64,000 nucleotides of DNA, taken from the NCBI RefSeq assembly GCF_002160765.1, contig NZ_NFLF01000001.1, forward strand, positions 326,573-390,572, given 5' to 3'. Below the pieces are notes generated by a model that had not been told where the DNA came from, made no database searches, and saw only the letters and a list, made by a program, of their open reading frames with translations. This stretch comes from Lachnoclostridium sp. An138 (lineage in GTDB: Bacteria; Bacillota; Clostridia; Lachnospirales; Lachnospiraceae). This document shows positions 25,749-35,471 of this stretch, in pieces. Position numbers and translations under genes: made by a program. Position 1 is the first letter of the stretch; each line of letters begins with the position of its first letter.

Positions 25749-26261
25749 ATGGCAGATACCTTTACTCTGTACAAGCTGATTATTCTTTATCTGCTGGATA
25801 AAGTAAACTTTCCCATGAGTAACGCCCAGCTTTCCGAATTTATTCTGGAAAAAGAGTATACCGACTATTTCACGGTTCAGACAGCTCTGTCCGAACTGAG
25901 CGAGACCGGTTTCCTCAGGGTAAAAACTGTCCGGAATACCTCCCTTTACCGGATCACAGAGGAAGGCCGGAAGACTCTCTCCTACTTTATACAGAAAATC
26001 TCTCCCGCCATCCGTGAGGAAATCGATTCCTTTCTCCAGGAACACAGCTATGAGCTGCGCAATGAGATTTCCACACCGGCCGATTACTATAAGACAGATT
26101 CCGGTGAGTTCGCGGCCCGCTGCCGTGTTCTGGAAAAGGATTCCGTGCTGATCGACCTGACACTGACCGTTCCCGTAAAGGAGCAGGCCGAAGCCATCTG
26201 CAGCCACTGGAGAGATAAAAGCCAGAGCCTCTATGCTTCCATTATGAAAGAGCTGCTGTAA
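25749..26261 (+). CDS. DUF4364 family winged-helix protein
   Basis: Protein of 170 residues typical of Clostridia. The N-terminal half reads as a winged helix: helix YKLIILYLLDKVNFPMSN, a recognition region VQTALSELSETGFLRV, and a wing with TSLYRITEEGRKTLSYF, similar to PadR/PF14277 transcription regulators. The C-terminal half has no recognised motif. AAAGGAG lies 9 bases before the ATG. DNA binding is inferred from the fold; targets are unknown. A strong plus-strand terminator is downstream at 26505-26579. Confidence 0.82.
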   Translation: MADTFTLYKLIILYLLDKVNFPMSNAQLSEFILEKEYTDYFTVQTALSELSETGFLRVKTVRNTSLYRITEEGRKTLSYFIQKISPAIREEIDSFLQEHSYELRNEISTPADYYKTDSGEFAARCRVLEKDSVLIDLTLTVPVKEQAEAICSHWRDKSQSLYASIMKELL

Positions 26262-26381
26262 CGTCTGTGTGCCGGGAAGTAAGTAATCTGTTCTACCATC
26301 GAATCCCCGCCGCATGCAGCGGATAGCAAACTGGCAGTACCCCAGGGGGCAGGGTATTTGCGCCCACAGGGCGCTTATCCT
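26262..26381. other. Intergenic stretch with several short hairpins
   Basis: Between DUF4364 and repeat copy B there are clustered small palindromes: TACCC/GGGTA (26339-26356), GCGCCC/GGGCGC (26360-26374) and a GCATGC core (26312-26317). Together with copy B this resembles a structured intergenic element; no gene is seen. Confidence 0.4.
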
Positions 26382-26469
26382 CGCGGCGTTCGCCAAATAG
26401 GCGCGCAGGCACAAAATCAAGAAGGCTGCCTGGCCGCCGTCCGCCTGGCTCACTACCTGCGGGAATAAA
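26382..26469 (-). repeat. Dispersed 88-bp repeat, copy B
   Basis: Gap-free match of about four-fifths identity to 9157-9244, same orientation. Here it is in pure intergenic DNA between convergent genes, showing the element is not just a shared protein end. Confidence 0.75.
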
Positions 26470-26504
26470 CCCGCTCTGCGTCCCTGCAGCCATAAAAGCA
26501 GAAA

Positions 26505-26579
26505 AGCCGTGCGGCAGAAAAGACAGGCTTTGAAAACAAAGCTCCTGGATATCCCTCTTCTGCCGCACGGCTCATTTTT
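26505..26579 (+). terminator. Long-stem terminator
   Basis: AGCCGTGCGGCAGAA (26505-26519) pairs exactly with TTCTGCCGCACGGCT (26558-26572), followed by CATTTTTTG. The 38-base loop has further pairing potential. It serves the DUF4364 transcript; the convergent YtvI gene ends 80 bases away. Confidence 0.8.
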
Positions 26580-26655
26580 TGTTTCTGTTTTATTTCTGTT
26601 TATTTCTGAATGAAACGCTGCCAGTTCACCTTTGACAGGAACTATTCCGTTTCTT

Positions 26656-27774
26656 CTATTTATCTTTCCGGTAATTGTTCAGCCCCTCCGCCAAATTTTT
26701 CACATCCGCTATCAGATCGTCAAAGGCACCGGATTCATACAGGCTGATCAGAATCATACCGATAGGAACGGCGATAATCATAGCCAGAATTCCGCCCACT
26801 TTATAACCGATAAACATGCAGAACAGTGTCACAAGAGGATTCAGGCCTATGGTATCTCCCACAATCTTCGGCTGAATCAGCTGGCGCACCAGCTGGCTTA
26901 CCAGATAAATAATAATAAGCCCCACCGCGAACTGGTAATCAGCGCTGAGAATCTTCAGCACCGCCCAGGGAATCAGCGCCGTCCCTGTCCCAAAGAAAGG
27001 CAGAAAATCCAAAATCGCAATCAGTACCGCAAACAGCACCGCATAATTAATCCCCAGAATCCAGAAACCGATCAACAGAATCAGCGCCACCACACCCATG
27101 ATTTTAAACTGAGCCTTAAAATATCCGCCCACCGCTTTTTTAAAGTTTCCGGTAATAAAAATCCATTTTTCACGGAGAGACGCCGGCGTATGCTCCCGGA
27201 CCCACTGCAGAATCTTTTCCCGTTCCGCAATGAAAAAATAGGCGGAAAGCACCGCGAAAATCACATTTACCAGAACGTTTGGAATATTTCTGGCGATACT
27301 GCCGGCCGCTGCCACCGTAGGAGTTCCTATGGTACTGACCACATCACCGAGGGAATTCGTAAGAGAGTCAATCAATCCCGACAGGCTTTCTGTCAGGTTC
27401 GGCGGGAAACGCGACGCGATTCCCTGCAGGTTATCTTCCGTCTCCGCCAGATCCTGAAGCAGAGCATTGTACAGTTCCGGCAGCGTCCCGATAAACCCGT
27501 AAATTTCCCGTATAATTCTGGATACCGCAAAATATCCGCCCACTGCCACCAGTGCTACAGCTCCAATAATAATCAGCATGGAACTGTGCTTCCGGACAAT
27601 TTTCATCCGCTTTTCCATAAAACGGACCAGCGGATTCGCGATCATGGCAATGATCCATCCTATGACCAGAGGCATGAAAAACACCAGGAGTCTCGGAAGA
27701 AGAAGACAGACCAGAAGCAGTGCCGCCAAAGACAGTAAAATGTTCACAAAACTTTTCATATAGCTGCTGTTCAT
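26656..27774 (-). CDS. ytvI: AI-2E/PerM family membrane protein, YtvI-like
   Basis: Protein of 372 residues with about eight hydrophobic segments in the PerM arrangement: pairs at the N-terminus (residues 8-50 and 65-90), a soluble middle region with Leu/Ser-rich helices (95-150), and the C-terminal group around FLPFFGTGTALIPWA and the PKIVGDTIGLNPLVTLFC signature. The best match is the sporulation integral membrane protein YtvI group. Its function is not known in detail; some AI-2E relatives are Na+/H+ antiporters or exporters. Presence of a spore protein gene elsewhere supports a sporulating host. Start at MNSSYMKSF; the second Met is also possible. Confidence 0.82.
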   Translation of the reverse strand: MNSSYMKSFVNILLSLAALLLVCLLLPRLLVFFMPLVIGWIIAMIANPLVRFMEKRMKIVRKHSSMLIIIGAVALVAVGGYFAVSRIIREIYGFIGTLPELYNALLQDLAETEDNLQGIASRFPPNLTESLSGLIDSLTNSLGDVVSTIGTPTVAAAGSIARNIPNVLVNVIFAVLSAYFFIAEREKILQWVREHTPASLREKWIFITGNFKKAVGGYFKAQFKIMGVVALILLIGFWILGINYAVLFAVLIAILDFLPFFGTGTALIPWAVLKILSADYQFAVGLIIIYLVSQLVRQLIQPKIVGDTIGLNPLVTLFCMFIGYKVGGILAMIIAVPIGMILISLYESGAFDDLIADVKNLAEGLNNYRKDK

Positions 27775-27840
27775 ATTGTCACCCCGTCAGCTGCCGGGAG
27801 CCGGAATCCCTCTTTTCCGCCTGCCGGCGTCTTATTTGAC

Positions 27841-28431
27841 TTAATTCTCTTCCAGTATTTCGTCCATCACGGCCCAGATCTCGTCCCTTCCCTGCTTGGT
27901 GAGAGCCGAAAAAGGAAGCATCTTTGTTCCGGGCTTTACGCCAAGACCTGTCCGCAGAATTTTCAGCTGTTTCTCTGTCTGGCTGCGCTTGATCTTGTCA
28001 AGCTTGGTGGCAATGATAATCGGATCGTATCCATTATAGACAATCCACTCGTACATCCGGCGGTCATTCTCAGACGGCTCGTGGCGGATATCAATCAGAA
28101 GAAAGACAGCGCGCAGCTGCTTTGAGCCATGGAGATAACGCTCGATGAGCTTTCCCCATTTTTCCCGTATCTCCTGGGCTACCTTCGCGTAGCCGTAGCC
28201 GGGCAGATCCACCAGATACATGGCGTCATTGATGTTGTAGAAATTGATGGTCTGGGTTTTCCCCGGCTGGGCCGAGGTTCTCGCCAGGGCCTTGCGGTTC
28301 ATCAGCGCATTGATAAGAGACGATTTCCCCACGTTGGATTTTCCCGCAAAAGCGATCTCCGGCAGACTATTTTCCGGAAGACGGCTGGTGATGCCGCAGA
28401 CCGTCTCCAGACTTACGTTTTTAATTTTCAT
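27841..28431 (-). CDS. ysxC: Ribosome biogenesis GTPase YsxC/YihA (EngB)
   Basis: Essential small GTPase for 50S subunit assembly. The 196-residue protein carries G1 GKSNVGKSSLIN near residue 30, G2 TSAQPGKTQT, G3 DLPGYG, G4 ATKLDK and G5 FSAL, all of the EngB type. Its start overlaps the lon stop by 11 bases and it is the last gene of the tig-clpP-clpX-lon-ysxC operon, the same end gene as in Bacillus subtilis. Confidence 0.96.
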   Translation of the reverse strand: MKIKNVSLETVCGITSRLPENSLPEIAFAGKSNVGKSSLINALMNRKALARTSAQPGKTQTINFYNINDAMYLVDLPGYGYAKVAQEIREKWGKLIERYLHGSKQLRAVFLLIDIRHEPSENDRRMYEWIVYNGYDPIIIATKLDKIKRSQTEKQLKILRTGLGVKPGTKMLPFSALTKQGRDEIWAVMDEILEEN

Positions 28432-30745
28432 GAAAGGCTACCTCTAATACATCCTTCATCTGCTCCGCATATACAATGCGCAGACCCTTTTTGATCTCCG
28501 GTGAAATGTCTTCCACATCTCTTTTATTCCGGGCAGGCACAATGACCGTCTTGATACCGGCGCTCTTTGCGGCCAGAATCTTCTCCTTCAGTCCGCCGAT
28601 GGGAAGCACGCGTCCCCGCAGGGTGATCTCCCCTGTCATGGCTACCGACGCGTAGACCGGGATTCCCGTAATGGCCGACAGCATGGCTGTGGCCATCGTA
28701 ATGCCTGCCGAAGGCCCGTCCTTGGGGACAGCCCCCTCTGGTATATGGATATGTATATCATGCTCCCGGAAGAACTTCTTTCCGATTCCATAATTTTCAC
28801 TGACGGAACGGATATAGCTTAAGCCTGTCCGGGCCGATTCCTTCATCACATCGCCCAGCTGGCCGGTCAGAGAGATTTCTCCCCGTCCGGGCATGATATT
28901 GACCTCGATCTGAAGCGTATCGCCTCCCACGCTGGTCCATGCCAGACCGCGGACGATTCCTACCTCATCCGTTTCATTTGCCATGTCATAGATATAACGA
29001 ACTTTGCCCAGATATTTCTCCAGATTATTCTCTGTAAGCTTTACAGATTTTCTGTCGTTCTCGAGAATCTCTCTGGCCGCTTTCCGACAGACCTCTCCCA
29101 GTTTCCGCTCCAGCTGACGCACTCCGGCCTCTCTCGTATAACCGTGTATAAGCTGCTCCAGAGCTTTGGCGCTGATGGAGAGCTGCCCCTCCTTCAGGCC
29201 GTTCTTTTCCATCTGCTTGGCAATCAGATGCTCTCTGGCAATATGCACCTTTTCGTTTTCCGTATAGCTGCTGACCTCAATCAACTCCATGCGGTCCAGA
29301 AGCGGCCGCGGAATCGTATGCACATCGTTGGCCGTGGCGATAAAGAGCACCTCCGACAGATCCAGCGGAATCTCCACATAATGGTCATGGAAACGGTTGT
29401 TCTGCTCGGAATCCAGTACCTCCAGAAGAGCGGAGGCCGTATCTCCCTTGTAATCGCTGCTGACCTTGTCGATCTCATCCAGCAGCATCAGCGGATTTTT
29501 CACGCCGGCCTGCCGCATACCGGCCGCGATGCGGCCGGGCATGGCGCCCACATAGGTCCTTCTGTGTCCCCGAATCTCCGCCTCATCCCGGACGCCGCCC
29601 AGGGAAATGCGTACGTATTTCTTATTCAGAGCTCTGGCAATGGAGCGGGCAATGGATGTCTTTCCGGTTCCGGGCGGTCCCACCAGACAGATAATCGGGC
29701 TGCGTCCCTTCTTGGTCAGAATCCGCACGGCGAGAAATTCCAGCACCCGCTGCTTCACCTTTTCCATTCCATAGTGATCTTCATTCAGAATCTGCTCTGC
29801 CCGCTTCAGGTCTGTGCTGTCTCTCGATGCCTTATCCCAGGGAAGCTCCAGCAGGGTCTCAATATATCCCCGGATTACTGCGCTTTCAGAGGAATTGTTC
29901 CCTATATTCTGAAAACGCGTAATTTCCTTTTCAATCTTTTCCTTAACCTCTCTGGATGCTTTCAGCTTTGTCAGCTCTTCCCGGAAATGATCGGCATCGG
30001 AGCCCGCCGTATCTTCTCCCAGCTCTTCCCGGATCACTTTCAGCTGCTCCCGCAGCAGATACTCTCTCTGGTTCTTGTCCACCCGGGCCTTCACTTTTTC
30101 CTGAAGTTCCCGTTTAAAGCGCAGAACTTCTATCTCCTTATTCATCTGTGCGCAGAGAAGCTCATAGCGGTCCGACAGAGTCACTGTCTCCAGAAGCTTC
30201 TGCTTATCCTCGTAATAAAGGGGAAGGTTGATCATGATCTCCTTCATCAGCTTCTCCAGATCCGCCGTCTCCGTAATCTGGCGTTCCAGCTCCTTCCCTA
30301 CCTTTCCGCTTTCCCTGCAGTACAGGTGAAATGTCTCGGAAAGATTCCGAACCATAGCCTCTCCGTAAGCAGGGTCCAGATTCTCCAGCGCGTCCTCACT
30401 CTCAAAACGGATTACCTCTGCCTCCAGAAACTCTCCGTCCTGGGAAAAATGAGACAGCTCTGCTTTCTCCAGTCCTTCTGCCAGCACCCGGATTACATTG
30501 TGAGGCAGCTTGATTACCTGCTTCACAGACGCGATGGTGCCGATACGGTACAGATCCTCCGGCCCCGGCTGCTCTACCTGAACATCCTTCTGAGTTACCA
30601 GAAAGATCCTCTGTTCTTTCAGCATGGCCTGCTCAATGGCCTTTACCGAACGTTCTCTGCTTACATCAAAATGTATTACCATACCCGGAAGAATGGTCAT
30701 TCCCCGCAGCGCCACTACGGGTAAAGTCTCAATCAGGTCATTCAA
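28421..30745 (-). CDS. lon: ATP-dependent protease La (Lon)
   Basis: Degrades misfolded and regulatory proteins. 774 residues: N-terminal LAN substrate domain beginning LPVVALRGMTILPGM, coiled-coil region, AAA+ module with Walker A VGPPGTGKTS near residue 355 and Walker B MLLDEIDKV, and the C-terminal serine-lysine protease with Ser in KDGPSAGITM and Lys in GGLKEKILAAKSAG. It overlaps ysxC by 11 bases and follows clpX by 52 bases, with a hairpin at the clpX end in between. Expression may be affected by that hairpin. Confidence 0.97.
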   Translation of the reverse strand: MNDLIETLPVVALRGMTILPGMVIHFDVSRERSVKAIEQAMLKEQRIFLVTQKDVQVEQPGPEDLYRIGTIASVKQVIKLPHNVIRVLAEGLEKAELSHFSQDGEFLEAEVIRFESEDALENLDPAYGEAMVRNLSETFHLYCRESGKVGKELERQITETADLEKLMKEIMINLPLYYEDKQKLLETVTLSDRYELLCAQMNKEIEVLRFKRELQEKVKARVDKNQREYLLREQLKVIREELGEDTAGSDADHFREELTKLKASREVKEKIEKEITRFQNIGNNSSESAVIRGYIETLLELPWDKASRDSTDLKRAEQILNEDHYGMEKVKQRVLEFLAVRILTKKGRSPIICLVGPPGTGKTSIARSIARALNKKYVRISLGGVRDEAEIRGHRRTYVGAMPGRIAAGMRQAGVKNPLMLLDEIDKVSSDYKGDTASALLEVLDSEQNNRFHDHYVEIPLDLSEVLFIATANDVHTIPRPLLDRMELIEVSSYTENEKVHIAREHLIAKQMEKNGLKEGQLSISAKALEQLIHGYTREAGVRQLERKLGEVCRKAAREILENDRKSVKLTENNLEKYLGKVRYIYDMANETDEVGIVRGLAWTSVGGDTLQIEVNIMPGRGEISLTGQLGDVMKESARTGLSYIRSVSENYGIGKKFFREHDIHIHIPEGAVPKDGPSAGITMATAMLSAITGIPVYASVAMTGEITLRGRVLPIGGLKEKILAAKSAGIKTVIVPARNKRDVEDISPEIKKGLRIVYAEQMKDVLEVAFHEN

Positions 30746-30786
30746 CTGACGTTCCTCCTGTTTTCTTCTTATGCCGTATATACAAT

Positions 30787-30813
30787 GAGATTCCGGGTTA
30801 CGCCCGGAATCTC
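30787..30813. terminator. Hairpin holding the clpX stop codon in its loop
   Basis: GAGATTCCGGG (30787-30797) and CCCGGAATCTC (30803-30813) pair perfectly, 11 bp, with loop TTACG. The loop contains the clpX TAA stop. There is no T-tract on the minus strand, so this is more likely an mRNA processing or stability element within the operon than a full terminator. Confidence 0.6.
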
Positions 30814-32060
30814 ACCTCATTGCTCGTCGTCACAGGCTTGCCCGTTCCTTCCACGACTTCTTTTGTTATCATACAATTGGTAATGCTCTCATCTGACGGA
30901 ATCTCATACATGGTATCCAGCATAATGCCTTCCATAATGGCACGCAGGCCTCTCGCTCCCGTCTTACGCTTTACCGTCTGCTCTGCGATGGCTTCGATGG
31001 CCTCCCTCTCAAAGGAAAGCTTCACGCCATCCAGCTCGAACATTTTTTTGTACTGCTTTACAATGGAGTTCTTCGGCTCCACCAGAATCCGTACCATGTC
31101 CTCCTTAGTCAGGGCGTCCAGCGCCACTGTCACAGGCACACGTCCCACGAACTCCGGAATCATTCCGAATTTAACCAGATCCTCCGGAAGGAGCTTCCGA
31201 AGCAACTGGCCCACATTGTCCTCTTCATTGGGCTTTCCAAGCTCAGCGCCAAAACCGATGGTTCTCTGATCCATACGGCGCTCTATGATCTTCTCAAGAC
31301 CCTCGAAGGCTCCTCCGCAGATAAAGAGGATATTGGTGGTATCGATCTGAATCAGCTCCTGATGGGGATGCTTTCTTCCGCCCTGGGGCGGCACGGAAGC
31401 AATGGTTCCCTCCAGAATCTTCAGAAGAGCCTGCTGCACGCCCTCGCCGGATACGTCTCTGGTAATGGACGGATTCTCAGACTTTCTTGTAATCTTGTCA
31501 ATCTCATCGATATAGATAATGCCGTGCTGGGCGCGCTCGATATCATAATCGGCTGCCTGAATGATTTTCAGCAGAATATTTTCCACGTCCTCGCCCACAT
31601 AGCCGGCCTCTGTCAGAGAGGTGGCGTCCGCAATGGCAAAGGGCACATTCAGAAGCCGCGCCAGCGTCTGCGCCAGCAGCGTCTTTCCGGAACCGGTAGG
31701 CCCGAGCATCAGAATGTTGCTCTTCTGCAGCTCCACATCGGAATTCTTCTTGTCTTCCATGGCAAGAATCCGCTTATAGTGGTTGTACACCGCTACGGAA
31801 AGCACTTTCTTTGCCTCATCCTGCCCGATCACATAATCATCCAGGAAGGCCTTGATCTCCTTGGGTTTTAACAGGTTGATCTCTTCCGGTCCCCGTTCTA
31901 TCTCGTCCTGTTCGAATTCTTCTTCGATCAGCTCTGCGCACAGCTCCACGCACTCATCACAGATGTAGGTCCCGCTGGGCCCGGAAATCATTTTCCGGAC
32001 CTGATCCCCTGTCTTTCCGCAGAAGGAACACCTTATCTTATCATCACTAATCCTGGCCAT
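30798..32060 (-). CDS. clpX: ATP-dependent Clp protease ATP-binding subunit ClpX
   Basis: AAA+ unfoldase that feeds ClpP, encoded next upstream. 420 residues: N-terminal zinc-binding domain with CSFCGK and CDEC, Walker [14 protein letters not shown] near residue 115, Walker [31 protein letters not shown], and the ClpP-contact loop (IGF) in RTIGFGAE. Gap to clpP is 14 bases. The stop codon lies in a hairpin loop. Confidence 0.97.
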   Translation of the reverse strand: MARISDDKIRCSFCGKTGDQVRKMISGPSGTYICDECVELCAELIEEEFEQDEIERGPEEINLLKPKEIKAFLDDYVIGQDEAKKVLSVAVYNHYKRILAMEDKKNSDVELQKSNILMLGPTGSGKTLLAQTLARLLNVPFAIADATSLTEAGYVGEDVENILLKIIQAADYDIERAQHGIIYIDEIDKITRKSENPSITRDVSGEGVQQALLKILEGTIASVPPQGGRKHPHQELIQIDTTNILFICGGAFEGLEKIIERRMDQRTIGFGAELGKPNEEDNVGQLLRKLLPEDLVKFGMIPEFVGRVPVTVALDALTKEDMVRILVEPKNSIVKQYKKMFELDGVKLSFEREAIEAIAEQTVKRKTGARGLRAIMEGIMLDTMYEIPSDESITNCMITKEVVEGTGKPVTTSNEVRFRA

Positions 32061-32074
32061 TTATAATCTTCCTT

Positions 32075-32677
32075 TTATGCTCTCTTTGTCACAATGCTGT
32101 CGATCAGTCCATAGGCAACCGCTTCCTCCGCGCTCATATAATTATCGCGCTCGGTGTCAGCCGCAATGACCTCCAGCGGCTGTCCTGTATTGGCCGCCAG
32201 AATCTCGTTCAGCTTTTTCTTGGTCTTCAGAATATGATCCGCCACAATCTTGATGTCTGTGGCCTGGCCCTGGGCTCCGCCGGAAGGCTGATGAATCATA
32301 ATTTCGGCATTGGGGAGCGCCATGCGCTTTCCCTTTGCTCCTCCTGCCAGCAGGAAGGCTCCCATGCTGGCAGCCATGCCCATACAGATGGTGGACACAT
32401 CACACTTGATATACTGCATCGTATCGTAAATCGCCATACCCGCGGTCACGGAACCGCCCGGACTGTTAATATACAGGCTGATATCCTTTCCCGGGTCCTC
32501 AGACTCCAGAAACAGCAGCTGAGACACTACCAGGCTTGCGGATACATCCGTCACTTCCTCCCCCAGAAAGATAATCCTGTCCTTAAGCAGGCGGGAATAG
32601 ATATCATAGGAACGCTCTCCCCGGCTGGTCTGCTCAATGACGTAAGGTACCAAACTCATATTCATCATGCTTATCAT
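32075..32677 (-). CDS. clpP: ATP-dependent Clp protease proteolytic subunit
   Basis: Serine protease that forms the tetradecameric chamber docked by ClpX. 200 residues with catalytic Ser in [11 protein letters not shown], His in IMIHQPSGG and Asp in [10 protein letters not shown]; the N-terminal axial loop [20 protein letters not shown] is the canonical beginning. Four Met codons are clustered (32677, 32668, 32665, 32659); AAAGGA ends next to the first and is about 10 bases before the second, so the start may be 32668. It is the second gene of the operon after tig. Confidence 0.97.
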   Translation of the reverse strand: MISMMNMSLVPYVIEQTSRGERSYDIYSRLLKDRIIFLGEEVTDVSASLVVSQLLFLESEDPGKDISLYINSPGGSVTAGMAIYDTMQYIKCDVSTICMGMAASMGAFLLAGGAKGKRMALPNAEIMIHQPSGGAQGQATDIKIVADHILKTKKKLNEILAANTGQPLEVIAADTERDNYMSAEEAVAYGLIDSIVTKRA

Positions 32678-32738
32678 TTCCTTTCTGTCAGGTTCTGTCA
32701 GGATTTCTGAATTATTTCCGCACTTTTACGCAGAATCC

Positions 32739-34025
32739 TTATTTCTCCACAGCCGCTTCCGTTACCAGATCAACGGCTTTCTGAATTGCCAGATCCTCTT
32801 TGATATTCTTCTTATCCGCATCGCTGAACAGCTCTTTGAGTTTATCCACTTCCATCTTGTACTGCTCTGCCATACGCGCGTACTCTGCTTCCAGCTCCTC
32901 ATCGGTAGCTTCCAGATTCTCAGCGGCAGCCACTGCCTCCAGTACGAGACGGCTCTGAATTCTCTTCAGGGCCTGGGGCTTGGACTGCTCTACCAGAGCG
33001 TCTACCGTAGAACCTGTGAACTGCATGTACTGATCCATGGAAAGTCCCTGCATCTGCAGTCTCTGCGCGAACTCATCCACCATCTGCTCAGCCTGAGTCT
33101 TCAGCATGGCATCCGGAATCTCCATCTGAGCGCCCTCGATGATCTTCTCGATGACCTCGTCTTCCTTCTTTGCCTTTGCGGAAGCTGCCTTCTTCTCCTC
33201 CAGTTTTTTGCGCACGTCTGCCTTATATTCCTCCAGCGTGTCAAACTCGGATACGTCCTGAGCGAAATCATCATCCAGCTCCGGCAGCTCTTTTACCTTG
33301 ATCTCCTTTACCGTGCACTTGAATACGGCCGGCTTTCCTGCCAGGTCCTTTGCATGGTAATCCTCCGGGAAGGTTACGTTTACTTCCACTTCCTTGCCAA
33401 TCTCAGCGCCCACAAGCTGCTCCTCGAAGCCCGGAATGAACGCGCCGGAACCAATGGTCAGCGGATAATCCGTCCCCTTTCCTCCCTCAAAAGGCGTTCC
33501 GTCCACAAAGCCCTCGAAATCAATCACAGTCATATCCCCATCCTGTACCGGACGATCCTCTACTGTGATCGCTCTGGAATTGTTCTCGCGCTCTTTATCA
33601 ATCTCTGCGTTTACTTCCTCGTCTGTGGCTGCGGTATCCGCCTTCTCTACCTCGATGCCCTTGTACTCTCCAAGAGTCACTTCCGGCTTCACTGCCACCT
33701 CTGCTGTAAAAATGAAGGGCTTGCCCTTCTCGATCTGCTCCACGCTGATCTCCGGACGGGATACCAGCTCCAGCTCGCACTCATCCACAGCCTTCTCATA
33801 GGCGCTGGGGATCAGCTCATTTACAGCGTCCTCATAAAAGAACTGGGGACCATACATTTTCTCGATCATCTGGCGCGGTACCTTGCCCTTACGGAAGCCC
33901 GGAATGGAAATCTGCTTTCTATTCTTCAGGTAAGCTCTCTGGAGAGCGCCCTCCAGTTCCTCGGGGGACACCTCAATGGTAAGCTTTGCCATGTTCTTCT
34001 CTAATTTTTCCACCTGTAAACTCAT
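32739..34025 (-). CDS. tig: Trigger factor (ribosome-bound chaperone, PPIase)
   Basis: First chaperone that meets nascent chains at the ribosome exit. 428 residues: N-terminal ribosome-binding domain with the signature GFRKGKVPRQMIE near residue 45, FKBP-type PPIase domain at about 150-240 (GDMTVIDFEGFVDGTPFEGG), and a helical C-terminal chaperone arm. AAGGAGG precedes the ATG. It leads the operon tig-clpP-clpX-lon-ysxC, so nascent-chain folding and degradation are co-expressed. Confidence 0.97.
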   Translation of the reverse strand: MSLQVEKLEKNMAKLTIEVSPEELEGALQRAYLKNRKQISIPGFRKGKVPRQMIEKMYGPQFFYEDAVNELIPSAYEKAVDECELELVSRPEISVEQIEKGKPFIFTAEVAVKPEVTLGEYKGIEVEKADTAATDEEVNAEIDKERENNSRAITVEDRPVQDGDMTVIDFEGFVDGTPFEGGKGTDYPLTIGSGAFIPGFEEQLVGAEIGKEVEVNVTFPEDYHAKDLAGKPAVFKCTVKEIKVKELPELDDDFAQDVSEFDTLEEYKADVRKKLEEKKAASAKAKKEDEVIEKIIEGAQMEIPDAMLKTQAEQMVDEFAQRLQMQGLSMDQYMQFTGSTVDALVEQSKPQALKRIQSRLVLEAVAAAENLEATDEELEAEYARMAEQYKMEVDKLKELFSDADKKNIKEDLAIQKAVDLVTEAAVEK

Positions 34026-34145
34026 CTTCTATTTTCCTCCTTAAATTGTATACCTCTTTAGGACTGCACAGAATATCATATAGAAAGTGCGCTGCTGTTC
34101 CGGCTGCGGATACAGTTTTCAGCACATACTTACAGTCATTGTAAT

Positions 34146-34175
34146 AGTATAGCATGGGCCTTCTGTAAAAATCAA
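34146..34175 (-). promoter_or_regulatory. Promoter of the tig-clp-lon operon
   Basis: Minus strand TTGATT (34175-34170), 18-base spacer, TATACT (34151-34146) preceded by TGC, an extended -10. The leader to tig would be about 115 bases. I see no CtsR- or HrcA-like operator. Confidence 0.6.
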
Positions 34176-34182
34176 GTACCTG

Positions 34183-34221
34183 CATAAAAAATATGCCAGG
34201 AGCCCTCCGCCGGCTCCCGGC
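34183..34221 (-). terminator. Terminator of the TelA operon
   Basis: On the minus strand GCCGGGAGCC (34221-34212) pairs with GGCTCCTGGC (34204-34195) with one G-U pair, then a run of six T. A second GC-rich hairpin, CCCGGCGGC/GCCGCCGGG (34228-34248), stands just before it, after the telA stop. Confidence 0.85.
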
Positions 34222-34254
34222 TTTTTCCCCGGCGGCAACGCCGCCGGGTCTTTC

Positions 34255-35415
34255 CTACCCCTGTTTTCTGTCCCGCGCCTCCAGGAGCACAGCCTTCAGC
34301 TGATTCTCGATTCCGGCAAGCTCTGTTTCCGCGCTCTGTCTGGCTGTATGCCCTTCCTGCTGAATCTTGATTGTCTCTTCAATGGTTTCAATCAGATCCG
34401 CATTTACCTTTTTCAGAGTCTCGATGTCCACAATCCCCCGTTCCGACTCTTTCGCCACATCGATGGTATTCTGCTTCAGAAGCTCTGCGTTTTTCTTCAA
34501 AAGAGCATTGGTGGTATCCGATACCTCTCTCTGCATTTTCAGCGCGCTCTGCTGGCGGCTTAAGCCCAGCGCAATCACAATCTGGCTCTTCCAGAGAGGA
34601 ATGGTATTCAGAACCGCTGTCTGAATCTTCTCCACCAGCAGTTTGTCATTATTCTGAATCAGCCGGATCTGCGGCGCCGTCTGGATTGCGATGGTCTTGC
34701 TCAGCTTCAGATCATGAACCTTTTTCTCGAAGCGGTTCACCGTGTCTTCAAAATCCGTCACCAGCTGGGCGCTCATGGGATCGCCCTTTTCCCTGGCCTG
34801 CTCCCGCAGAGACGGCAGCGTCTCCGTGCGGATCTCCTGTATCTTCTCTTCTCCCGCCACAATGTAGACCTGCAGTTCCCGGAAATATTCCAGATTCTTT
34901 TCGTAAAGGCTGTCAAACATGCCGATATCTTTCAAAAGCTCCATCCGCGCCTTATCCAGCTCGCCTTCTATGCGGTCAATCTGAACTTCCAGCGTCTCAT
35001 AGCGCTGCATAAACTTTTTCAGGCTCCTGGATACGTCCTTGAAACCGGGAATTCTGTCCAGCAGGCTTTTTTCTCCCAGCTTATCGACTCCCACGTCCTT
35101 TACCTTCAGCATCAGCTCCGACATCATATCACCCACATAACCGCTGTCCTTACTGCGGATCTGCGTCAGAATATTGTCTGCGAACCCGGAGATATTTCTC
35201 TGGGCGCCTGCTCCATACTGGACCGCCGCCTGGGAATCCATCAGGTCAATGCTGTCCCGGATTTCGCTGACCCGTTTCTTCTGCTCCGGCGTCAGCATCT
35301 CTATCTGTGCCTCTATCTTCGTCTCTATCTGAGCCGCGCTCCCCGGCTGTGCCGCCGGCGCGGCCTGCATACTCTTTCTCTGGGCCAGAGCCTCAAGACT
35401 AATCTGTTCTGCCAT
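34255..35415 (-). CDS. telA: TelA/KlaA-type toxic anion resistance protein
   Basis: TelA family (PF05816) protein of 386 residues, cytoplasmic and largely helical, with long coiled-coil character after about residue 120 and the family core QTAPQIRLIQNNDKLLVEKI and IPLWKSQIVIALGLSRQQ. Founders were linked to tellurite resistance (KlaA, YaaN), but the molecular role is unknown; homologues often sit beside XpaC, as here. It is the last gene of a four-gene cluster, 56 bases after the second solute-binding protein gene. The context points to an envelope or stress function instead of simple anion detoxification. Confidence 0.9.
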   Translation of the reverse strand: MAEQISLEALAQRKSMQAAPAAQPGSAAQIETKIEAQIEMLTPEQKKRVSEIRDSIDLMDSQAAVQYGAGAQRNISGFADNILTQIRSKDSGYVGDMMSELMLKVKDVGVDKLGEKSLLDRIPGFKDVSRSLKKFMQRYETLEVQIDRIEGELDKARMELLKDIGMFDSLYEKNLEYFRELQVYIVAGEEKIQEIRTETLPSLREQAREKGDPMSAQLVTDFEDTVNRFEKKVHDLKLSKTIAIQTAPQIRLIQNNDKLLVEKIQTAVLNTIPLWKSQIVIALGLSRQQSALKMQREVSDTTNALLKKNAELLKQNTIDVAKESERGIVDIETLKKVNADLIETIEETIKIQQEGHTARQSAETELAGIENQLKAVLLEARDRKQG

Positions 35416-35471
35416 TCTTTATTCTCCTGCTATCATTATAGATTTGTGGTTCTTTCCGCTGCTTTTCCCAT

